The notes under the pieces are model-generated. The model was not told where the DNA came from and did not search any database. It was given only the letters and a program-made list of their open reading frames with translations. From SMTZ1-83 sp048884925 (GTDB taxonomy: Archaea > Asgardarchaeota > Thorarchaeia > Thorarchaeales > Thorarchaeaceae): 8,515 nt of DNA. The translations under genes were made by a program, and so were the position numbers. The DNA lies in assembly GCA_048884925.1 (NCBI GenBank), contig JBHLQK010000138.1, forward strand, positions 1 through 8,515. Direction: 5' to 3'. Of the stretch, positions 1 to 5,468 are shown piece after piece (position 1 is the first letter of the stretch; each line of letters starts with the position of its first letter).

Positions 1-467
1 GCTGCACTGTATGGGTGATTCTGCGATATACCGCGTAGACCAGCTATGCTTGAGATGTTTATAATGTTCCCTCCACCTTGCTTTTTCATGACTGGTGCAG
101 CGTGTTTCATTCCAAGAAACACTCCACGAAGTAAAATGGCAATTGTCTGGTCAAACTCTGCAGCAGGTATGGACTCTATTTCTCCCTTAACACCGCCCAT
201 CCCAGCATTGTTGATAATGCAGTCCAGATGGCCGTAGGAATCCACGGCATAATCAATCATACCCTTTACGTCGGCCTCCAGGCTGACATCAGTGTGTTTG
301 AAGCTGGCATAATCGCCAAGCTTCTTAGCGAGCTCCTGACCCTGCTCATCCTGGATGTCAGCAATGAGCACTCGAGCTCCTTCTTTCATGAACAATTCGA
401 CTATTGCTTTACCGATTCCACTTGCGCCGCCAGTTATCACAGCGACTCTCTCATCTAGCTTTCCCAT
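1..467 (-). CDS. Short-chain dehydrogenase/reductase (SDR), N-terminal part, cut by window edge
   Basis: Classical SDR oxidoreductase, a cytosolic NAD(P)-dependent alcohol/ketone dehydrogenase; the substrate cannot be read from sequence. The first 155 residues are visible. The nucleotide-binding motif TGGASGIG lies at 12-19 and NNAG at 86-89. The catalytic Ser is Ser140 in NISS, and Tyr153 in PYSA lies 13 residues later, the usual spacing. The Lys of YxxxK is beyond the edge. Asp37 at the end of the second strand favours NAD(H) over NADP(H), by family rule. The position that usually carries the fourth catalytic residue, Asn (VNL in most members), reads ILL with Leu112. I recall SDR subfamilies with LLRGVFLG here, so this is a subfamily trait and not necessarily damage. 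The ATG at 467 is preceded by a weak GTGAG; the only in-frame upstream alternatives are poor. It diverges from the arginase-like gene. Confidence 0.93.
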   Translation of the reverse strand, partial: MGKLDERVAVITGGASGIGKAIVELFMKEGARVLIADIQDEQGQELAKKLGDYASFKHTDVSLEADVKGMIDYAVDSYGHLDCIINNAGMGGVKGEIESIPAAEFDQTIAILLRGVFLGMKHAAPVMKKQGGGNIINISSIAGLRGISQNHPYSA

Positions 468-487
468 TCTCTCACATCCATTAGTCC

Positions 488-643
488 ATGTTGTTCAGAC
501 TTGATGCCAAGGTGATGAAAAAGGTAGGGGGCATTTCCATTTCTTCTTTCTTATCTGCTGGAACTAGCAAGCTCGGCAGAGATATCATTGGTCATTCAGT
601 TCTTGTCAAGTTAGACTCCACAGGCGTCAATGTGACACCTTAA
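488..643 (+). CDS. Possible small ORF (51 aa) upstream of the arginase-like gene
   Basis: An ATG-to-TAA frame of 51 codons (MLFRLDAKVMKKVGG at the start, ending GVNVTP) fills most of the divergent gap between the dehydrogenase and the arginase-like gene. It is in the same reading frame as the arginase-like gene and is separated from its ATG by one TAA and 18 bases. No Shine-Dalgarno sequence precedes the ATG, and its start lies only 20 bases from the divergent dehydrogenase start, which leaves little room for promoters. I do not recognise the protein. It has no signal peptide or membrane segment. It may be a chance open frame, a small leader protein, or a decayed piece of an upstream gene. 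If it is not real, 468-661 is simply the promoter region of the two divergent genes. Confidence 0.2.
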   Translation: MLFRLDAKVMKKVGGISISSFLSAGTSKLGRDIIGHSVLVKLDSTGVNVTP

Positions 644-661
644 AGCACTCCAACCTGTTTT

Positions 662-1606
662 ATGGACAGGACATTTCAGGTGAAGGCATTGGCCAATACG
701 CCGATTGAAGTTGGTATTGCAAAGCTAACGCAGAGTGGAGACTATATCCTCGATTCACTGGTGGAAGGACCCGATGCCATTGAACAGGCGGGTTTGATGG
801 AAGTACTCGAGAAGAATGGGTGCGTAGTCCGAGAGTCAAAGATAGCTGAGCTCACATCTGAAGAGAGAATGGAATATGGGACACGTCACCTTCTTGGACT
901 AGCCTCTCGACATCTCTCTCACATCGTAGCTGACCAGCAGAGGCAAAATCTGTTCACAATAGGTCTTCTTCCCACGTGTAGCGGACTCATGGGCATGCTG
1001 GCGGGATTTCAGATGGCTGGGTTGGACAGGAAGGCGCTCAGAGTAGGCCTAGTGTGGCTCGATGCCCACGGTGACATCAACACTCCCGAAACGAGCTTAA
1101 GCGGACTCCTGGCAGGCATGCCTGTGGCAGTTGCTACAGGTATGTGCCTCGAACGGCTACGATTGAAATGCGGTTTGAAAGAGGCTCTGCCAATAGATTA
1201 TGTGATCATGCTCGGAGTCAGGGACACAGATTCACTCGAGCAAGAGATCATTAACACGAATGAGATCAGGCAAATCACAGTGAACGAAATCAGAGAGTGC
1301 AGGCCCATCATTGAAAAGGAGATGAATCGCCTTGGAGATCTGACAGACCGCATCTATGTTCACTTGGACCTAGATGTCCTTGACCCGAGAGAGGTGCCTG
1401 GTCATGGATTGACGGCCGAAGGCGGTCCTACAAGCCAAGAGCTAGGAAACGTTCTTGAAGTGATTTTCAGGAATTCGAGGGCAAGGGGTCTAGGTATTGC
1501 TGGATACCCCGTTGGTAAAGACCCCAACGGAATTACGATGAGAGCAATTCATCATCTCGTTGAAGCCACAATCAATGGGTTGAAGCATCAATCTGCACTT
1601 CGTTGA
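662..1606 (+). CDS. Arginase/agmatinase-fold (ureohydrolase superfamily) protein with altered active site
   Basis: A 314-residue protein of normal length for the ureohydrolase superfamily, whose members hydrolyse arginine, agmatine, formiminoglutamate and similar compounds at a two-metal site. Seen directly: WLDAHGDINTPET (132-144) gives metal ligands Asp134, His136 and Asp138, and HLDLDVLDP (234-242) gives Asp236 and Asp238, followed by PGHG. Departures from arginase: the GGDHS motif reads LPTCS, so Cys106 replaces the first metal-ligand His; the SGNxHG-type motif reads SGLLAG, so Ala151 replaces the active-site His; and the guanidinium-binding Glu near the C-terminus (ExNP) reads AGYP with Ala280. 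I recall a bacterial subfamily with GNC in place of GDH, so the Cys is shared with known relatives. The fold call is strong; a urea-releasing activity is uncertain. The start has no clear Shine-Dalgarno. A weak CTTAAAG box lies about 20 bases upstream, too close for a normal TATA box. Confidence 0.9.
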   Translation: MDRTFQVKALANTPIEVGIAKLTQSGDYILDSLVEGPDAIEQAGLMEVLEKNGCVVRESKIAELTSEERMEYGTRHLLGLASRHLSHIVADQQRQNLFTIGLLPTCSGLMGMLAGFQMAGLDRKALRVGLVWLDAHGDINTPETSLSGLLAGMPVAVATGMCLERLRLKCGLKEALPIDYVIMLGVRDTDSLEQEIINTNEIRQITVNEIRECRPIIEKEMNRLGDLTDRIYVHLDLDVLDPREVPGHGLTAEGGPTSQELGNVLEVIFRNSRARGLGIAGYPVGKDPNGITMRAIHHLVEATINGLKHQSALR

Positions 1607-1620
1607 TAGCACGGAATTCA

Positions 1621-1629
1621 GTATAATAC
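1621..1629 (+). promoter_or_regulatory. TATA-like box in the gap before the S66 peptidase gene
   Basis: GTATAATAC resembles an archaeal TATA element and lies just after the arginase-like gene. If used, transcription would start near 1650 and give a leader of about 130 bases, containing the inverted repeats at 1684 and 1748, before the S66 gene. No purine-rich BRE is evident just upstream (GAATTCA), so this is only a candidate. Confidence 0.2.
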
Positions 1630-1683
1630 ATTCAAGCAGACCTAGTTTCGCAATTGAGAACTCATACATCTGTTGTATTCGCC

Positions 1684-1696
1684 GCGATATTATCGC
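1684..1696. repeat. Perfect 13-bp inverted repeat, possible operator
   Basis: GCGATA-T-TATCGC is a perfect 6+1+6 palindrome in the non-coding gap between the arginase-like and S66 genes, about 85 bases upstream of the S66 start. Its AT-rich centre could itself act as a TATA-like element, in which case a dimeric regulator bound here would block transcription. The symmetry is seen directly; the regulatory role is inference. It is too short to be a convincing terminator and no T-run follows it. Confidence 0.35.
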
Positions 1697-1747
1697 AGTG
1701 CGCTGCTTGATTCTTCTCGGTTTCTTTGAGGAATATGCTCAAATCAA

Positions 1748-1763
1748 AGGAGTTGAATCTCCT
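1748..1763 (+). promoter_or_regulatory. Short hairpin containing an AGGAG sequence upstream of the S66 gene
   Basis: AGGAG-TTGAAT-CTCCT forms a perfect 5-bp stem with a 6-base loop, ending 17 bases before the S66 ATG. The left arm is the best Shine-Dalgarno core in this leader, but it lies about 28 bases from the ATG and would be buried in the stem. It could modulate translation or be coincidence. The bases directly before the ATG (GATTCTGG) carry no good ribosome binding site. Confidence 0.25.
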
Positions 1764-1780
1764 ACAAGAGTTGATTCTGG

Positions 1781-2752
1781 ATGGACATCATCAAGCCTCC
1801 AAGACTTCGTGAAGGGGACGTAGTAGGAGTGTTCTCTCCATCGTGGCCTGTGATGCCTGATGTGAAACCGCAGTTCGACAAGGGAATCGAATCGCTCCAG
1901 GCGATGGGCCTTCATGTGAAAGTGGCTGAACACACCCTGGGACAGTTCCATTACAGTGCTGGAACTCGAGCGGAGAGGTTGGCGGACCTGCATTCTCTAT
2001 GGCGTGATCCTGAAGTGAGGATGGTCCTGATGACTCAGGGAGGGAGCACTGCAATCCAATTGTTGGATGGAATCGACTATGAATTGCTTCGGGGTGACCC
2101 GAAGATACTGGCAGGAATATCAGATGGGACAACATTGCTGAATGCTGTCTATGCAAGAACTGGTCTGGTCACATATCATGGTCCCGACCTCCTCTGGACC
2201 TTCGGCCGAGAGATGACACCTCAGATACGGGAGAACATAATCAGTACATTCTTCCACGGAGATGTAGGGGAACTTGTGCCAAATGAGAACTGGAAACATC
2301 AGAAGAAGCCCGAGGTACAACACTCAGGATGGAAATGCCTGCGCGAGGGAAAGGCAAGTGGACCATTGATAGGCGGCCATATACGAGTCCTTGCCAACAC
2401 AATACTGGCCGGCTATAGTCCAGACTTTGACGGGGCAATCCTCTTCCTTGAAGGAACAGACAACGTGGCTCTCACTGATAGAGTCATCAATGCACTGCGC
2501 CTGCATGGAGTCTACAACAGAATCGCTGGATTGGTGCTGGGATGGTTTGAGGAGAGCGAGCTCGAGGAGAAGGAATTAAGCCGTTCTATCAGCGAGGTCT
2601 TTCTGGAGAGCACTGAGAATTATGACTTTCCCGTCTTAGAAATTGGAGAGTTGGGCCATAATGTGGAGAACTATGTGTTCCCAATCGGTTGCAGAGCCAC
2701 GGTCGATGCTAATATGAAGCGGATTCGCATTGATGAGTCTACAGTCAGATGA
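1781..2752 (+). CDS. S66-family serine peptidase (LD-carboxypeptidase / MccF-like)
   Basis: A 323-residue cytosolic protein, full length for peptidase family S66. Family members remove the terminal D-residue from murein tetrapeptides (LdcA) or cleave peptidyl-nucleotide toxins such as microcin C (MccF). Family landmarks appear in order: KPPRLREGDVVGVFSPS at the N-terminus; QGGSTAIQLLD (86-96) in the place of the usual RGGYG stretch; GISDGT with nucleophile Ser114; TYHGPDL; FLEGTDN with Glu224; and GELGHN with His293, followed by FPIG. The Ser-Glu-His triad is complete and there is no signal peptide. ATG 1781 is the first possible start, since an in-frame stop lies at 1772. If the host is an archaeon without murein, an LdcA role is unlikely. 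Detoxification or scavenging of modified peptides, or cleavage of pseudomurein-like or imported bacterial peptides, fits better; this is inference. It converges with the small gene at 2769, with 16 bases between. Confidence 0.93.
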   Translation: MDIIKPPRLREGDVVGVFSPSWPVMPDVKPQFDKGIESLQAMGLHVKVAEHTLGQFHYSAGTRAERLADLHSLWRDPEVRMVLMTQGGSTAIQLLDGIDYELLRGDPKILAGISDGTTLLNAVYARTGLVTYHGPDLLWTFGREMTPQIRENIISTFFHGDVGELVPNENWKHQKKPEVQHSGWKCLREGKASGPLIGGHIRVLANTILAGYSPDFDGAILFLEGTDNVALTDRVINALRLHGVYNRIAGLVLGWFEESELEEKELSRSISEVFLESTENYDFPVLEIGELGHNVENYVFPIGCRATVDANMKRIRIDESTVR

Positions 2753-2768
2753 CCGGCGGCCAGAGTTT

Positions 2769-3020
2769 TCACAATGCGCGAATCCGACCAGATTCAACAA
2801 CATCTATGGGGACCCCTTCAATCTCCTCAGGGATTATCTCGTGTTCTCTTAGCTCTCCAATTGGTTTCTTCTCTACTACATAGCAGATGATACAGAGCTC
2901 GTTGGTCTTCTTACCGTCAATATGCCTATAGCCGATTGCCAAGGCAACTACCCCGGACTTCCCCATCAGCTCTTCTTCATATTTTGCCTTGACACGTTTC
3001 ACCTCTTCCATTGTTACCAT
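2769..3020 (-). CDS. Stand-alone paralogue of the protease N-terminal domain (83 aa)
   Basis: Small soluble protein of 83 residues with no signal peptide or membrane segment. It aligns almost without gaps, end to end, with the first 79 residues of the adjacent trypsin-fold protease. Shared positions include Y-E-x-x-L in the first helix, V-V-x-x-x-I-G-Y (24-31), the VEKK strand end, IIP (62-64), I-E, and the closing DVxExG followed by RAL. By eye about a third of residues are identical. Predicted order is helix, strand, strand, helix, strand. It stops exactly where the protease domain gives way to the linker, so it is a complete domain and not a random truncation. ATG 3020 is chosen over TTG 3023 and ATG 3011 because GAGGT lies 6 bases upstream. 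It is cotranscribed and probably translationally coupled with the protease. A propeptide-like inhibitor, folding helper or decoy partner are possible roles; all are inference. Confidence 0.85.
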   Translation of the reverse strand: MVTMEEVKRVKAKYEEELMGKSGVVALAIGYRHIDGKKTNELCIICYVVEKKPIGELREHEIIPEEIEGVPIDVVESGRIRAL

Positions 3021-3026
3021 CAATCA

Positions 3027-3031
3027 ACCTC
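3027..3031 (-). promoter_or_regulatory. Shine-Dalgarno of the small gene, overlapping the protease stop codon
   Basis: On the minus strand the sequence reads GAG-TGA-GGTTGATTG-ATG. GAGGT, a full core match to the archaeal 16S tail, shares two bases with the TGA stop of the protease and sits 6 bases before ATG 3020. This fixes the start and indicates translational coupling between the two genes. Confidence 0.7.
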
Positions 3032-4043
3032 ACTCTGTTATCAATTCTGCATCCAACAGATCCAGATAGGTCTGTATGGGATTTGCAATTGTGATATTCT
3101 GCGCGTCGCTGCCTGCGAAGAGCTTCCCTACGGCATACCCCTCCTTGTCTAGTATCAGACTTCCGGAGTCACCTCCGGTACTGAAGCCCTCCTTGCTTAT
3201 GATTATCTGATCTCTGAAATATGCGAATCTTCCTCCATAGCTGATGGGACCGACGGTAGCATCTATACCAGTAATCTCCCCGTCCACTGTGTGACACGAT
3301 GTTCTTCCCGATTTCTGAACAAGCATGTCTAACTGAGCCTGCTTGATCCCCTTGGGAACTCCTACGTCCACGATGACTGGTGAAACATCATTTTCAGCCA
3401 CTTCAATCAGGGCTCCATCGACTTGATTGTAGTCAGGATATGCGACTACTGGTTTCAGCCTTGTCATTCTCCCAAAAGCCTTCGCGGGAACATTATAGAT
3501 TCCACTCCAGAATCGCGCCGCAGCACATTCACTTTGGTCTAAAGTGAAATTGATTGGTACGAATCTCAAGAGATGTCCTATTGTATCGTTTTGAACTGTG
3601 CCTCCATCATATGCAGCTGGCTGGAGGTAGGGGTCTCCAATCTGCGCATCATTCGAGTTTGCTCCAACATGATTGTTGGTGCCTATGCAGATATTACCAG
3701 TCCTCTTGTCCCTGAGCAACTCTCCGTTCGTGCCTGCAGTGACCAGATGATGTCCTCCTGAAGTTCCCATTGGGCAAGGTCTATGTCGAGCCTTCTTGTC
3801 TATTTGCAGCGCCCTGAGTTTCCCGACCTCAATCACATCAGTCATTTCATCTTCTATCTTGGTGGGTATGATGTCCTGCTTTTTCAGGTCCGGTTCTTTG
3901 ATTTTCTTCTCCACCAACAACACAATACTCAACTTGCGGGTGTTGTTTCCTCCTGTGAACTTGTATCCAATCATCACTCCCACGACATTGGCTATCCTCA
4001 ACAGCCGCGTCTCATACATCTTCCTTAATTCTTCTATTCTCAT
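3030..4043 (-). CDS. Trypsin-fold serine protease with N-terminal accessory domain (NAL1-like)
   Basis: A 337-residue protein with two parts. Residues 1-79 form a small alpha/beta domain (VVGVMIGY at 20-27, VEKK at 44-47, IIP at 58-60, VGKLRAL at 73-79). After a basic linker with a Cys (about 80-100), residues 100-337 form a chymotrypsin-like peptidase. IGTNNHVGA gives His125, QVDGALIEV gives Asp209, and FSTGGDSGSL gives Ser293, so the triad is complete. KSGRTSCHTVDGEI (244-257) and VGKLFAGSD (305-313) are further landmarks that I recall from bacterial and plant NAL1-type trypsin-like proteins. No signal peptide or membrane segment is present, so a cytosolic role is likely. ATG 4043 is preferred; an in-frame TTG at 4055 would add four residues. 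It is the first gene of a two-gene unit with the stand-alone N-domain paralogue. The N-domain may be a prodomain, an autoregulatory part or a targeting part. No clear TATA box is visible upstream. Confidence 0.9.
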   Translation of the reverse strand: MRIEELRKMYETRLLRIANVVGVMIGYKFTGGNNTRKLSIVLLVEKKIKEPDLKKQDIIPTKIEDEMTDVIEVGKLRALQIDKKARHRPCPMGTSGGHHLVTAGTNGELLRDKRTGNICIGTNNHVGANSNDAQIGDPYLQPAAYDGGTVQNDTIGHLLRFVPINFTLDQSECAAARFWSGIYNVPAKAFGRMTRLKPVVAYPDYNQVDGALIEVAENDVSPVIVDVGVPKGIKQAQLDMLVQKSGRTSCHTVDGEITGIDATVGPISYGGRFAYFRDQIIISKEGFSTGGDSGSLILDKEGYAVGKLFAGSDAQNITIANPIQTYLDLLDAELITE

Positions 4044-4058
4044 CCTGCTCAGCAACCT

Positions 4059-4370
4059 ATGCGGACTCTCATCTCACAATCCCAAGAAAGGCATCGAAAC
4101 TCTGATGCATACGGTCCCATTGGAGAAATGGGGCAGCTTCTACTTGAGTCTTTTCGCGAATGGCTCTATTCAGGAAATTCACTCGTAAGGTATCAGATAG
4201 TTCCTGCAGGGATTTTGGATGAGACCGGTCCCAGCACAGATTTTAATGCTCATGACTTTCAGCTGACTGAAGTGGCATTGGTTCTCTCCGTATCAGCTTC
4301 AGTTACAGTCACCACTGTTGGTTCTGTTCTTGTCTTGAAGAAACGAAATGCAAGCAATCCTAGTTCATAG
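4059..4370 (+). pseudogene. Short ORF ending in a C-terminal membrane anchor; small gene or remnant
   Basis: A 103-codon frame whose last third looks real: an acidic, polar stretch (GPSTDFNAHDFQLTE), then about 20 hydrophobic residues (ALVLSVSASVTVTTVGSVLVL), then KKRNASNPSS. This is the same plan as the C-terminus of the secreted metallopeptidase in this window: ectodomain, one membrane helix, short basic tail. The N-terminal third (TLISQSQERHRNSDAYGP) is not protein-like in any way I recognise and there is no signal peptide. ATG 4059 lies only 15 bases from the divergent protease start; an internal ATG at 4128, preceded by GGAG three bases away, would give an 80-residue product. Most likely this is the surviving tail of a larger surface protein. 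A genuine small tail-anchored protein is the alternative. Upstream in-frame stop: TAA at 4026. Confidence 0.4.
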
Positions 4371-4410
4371 AGTCCCTTTCTCCCACACATATTACCACTC
4401 CTGCGCTGTC

Positions 4411-4426
4411 AAGAAGTGATATATTC
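4411..4426 (+). promoter_or_regulatory. Archaeal-type promoter (BRE + TATA) of the GNAT gene
   Basis: A purine-rich BRE-like AAGAAGT runs directly into GATATATT. With standard archaeal spacing, transcription would start near 4448, giving a leader of about 17 bases that includes a weak GAGAG before ATG 4465. It is the best promoter match in the window. The gap 4371-4464 holds nothing else I can see. Confidence 0.5.
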
Positions 4427-4464
4427 ATTATTAGACTAATTTGGAAGAATTGAGAGTTTAGACT

Positions 4465-5415
4465 ATGCTGAAGCAAATCACTCGGGATGACTTCAACAAA
4501 ATCGAATCACTGTTTGATGACCTCATAGAGAAGCGGAAGTCTACTGGGTATGCCCTATCTGAAACCGTCAAAGATGACGTAAGGAAATGGCTATCGAATG
4601 GCGATGCCGTTATCCTCGCCTATTTCGAGAGGACCAGACCGCTTGGATTTGTGATGAGTTATCCAGAGTCCTATATGATTGGCATTATCCATGTGGATGA
4701 CACAAATGGCGATAATTCCAAAGTGAGGAAGCGTCTTTTTGATGAGGCATTCACCGACCTATCAAAGAATAATGCCATAATCAGAACAGGCGGCCCTAGT
4801 ATAGACCCTGGCCTCTCTGAGTACATCGTGAAGAAGGGATTCAGGAAGTACGACCGTGCGACGATGAGAATTGCAAGGAAGGATATAGATTCGCTTCCAC
4901 AGCCATCTCTTTCCAATGAGTTCGATTTTGGGACATATGGGGCGGAGATGTGCAGAATGGCCGCAAAACTGATCCACAGGGCGAATGCCAATCACATTGA
5001 AAGCGAAACATATCCTGAATACTTTGGGAGTGATGACGGTGCTATGCGACTCATCGAGGAAATTGAGAAACACGAACATCACCCATTCTCAAAGGTGCTT
5101 ATGCGGGGAGAGGAACTAATAGGCGTCTGTTTCATCATTCTGAATGCTGATGAGGCAGGTCATATCGCAGAGATATGCGTGGACAATGATTACCGGAAGA
5201 GAGGCCTCGGTAGAAATCTCTTAATCTATTCTCTCAAAGAAGCTGCGAGGAGTAAAGCCTGTCTTGATAGAATCACTCTTGATGTGACTCTAAAGAACAC
5301 TGCAAGGAGGCTCTATCAATCTCTGGGTTTTGAAGACATGAAGGAGTTTACCGTATACACATGGATATCTGAACTTGATTCGGCCAGCACTGCAAGGAAC
5401 GGAATGGAAACCTAG
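4465..5415 (+). CDS. GNAT-family N-acyltransferase with two GNAT-like halves
   Basis: A 316-residue cytosolic protein. The C-terminal half (about 155-305) is a canonical GNAT domain. LIGVCFII (218-225) is the central strand. AEICVDNDYRKRGLGRNLL (235-253) is motif A, with the acetyl-CoA pyrophosphate loop RKRGLG at 244-249. NTARRLYQSLGFE (278-290) is the usual C-terminal Asn/Tyr region. The N-terminal half (about 1-140) shows the same outline: a leading helix, GFVMSYPES, a strand GIIHVD, a helix, then IVKKGFRKYDRATMRI, which mirrors the YxxxGF end of a GNAT fold. The Q/RxxGxG loop is absent there (NSKVRKRL), so only the second half should bind acetyl-CoA. Family members acetylate amines of small molecules, antibiotics or protein N-termini; the substrate here is unknown. 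The N-half may help form the acceptor pocket. The neighbours give no clue; it has its own promoter. Confidence 0.9.
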   Translation: MLKQITRDDFNKIESLFDDLIEKRKSTGYALSETVKDDVRKWLSNGDAVILAYFERTRPLGFVMSYPESYMIGIIHVDDTNGDNSKVRKRLFDEAFTDLSKNNAIIRTGGPSIDPGLSEYIVKKGFRKYDRATMRIARKDIDSLPQPSLSNEFDFGTYGAEMCRMAAKLIHRANANHIESETYPEYFGSDDGAMRLIEEIEKHEHHPFSKVLMRGEELIGVCFIILNADEAGHIAEICVDNDYRKRGLGRNLLIYSLKEAARSKACLDRITLDVTLKNTARRLYQSLGFEDMKEFTVYTWISELDSASTARNGMET

Positions 5416-5468
5416 GGCACCATCTGGTCGTTGAATCTGCCTCTTCCTTCTTCCGAGAATCTTTGGTC

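Noticed and set aside
638..645. CCTTAAAG as a TATA box for the arginase-like gene
   Set aside because: Its centre is only about 20 bases from the ATG, so normal spacing would place the transcript start inside the gene.
1739..2156. Open frames on the minus strand opposite the S66 gene
   Set aside because: They lie wholly antisense to a gene with a full set of family motifs, and their translations are Ser/Pro/His-rich without recognisable domains.
3573..4188. Plus-strand frames opposite the protease, including one running to 4188
   Set aside because: Antisense to the catalytic domain and N-domain of the protease; compositions rich in Ser/Ile/Cys typical of reverse-strand translation.
4671..5082. 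Two 106-codon minus-strand frames opposite the GNAT gene
   Set aside because: Antisense shadows of a well-supported coding region; no domain and no ribosome binding site.
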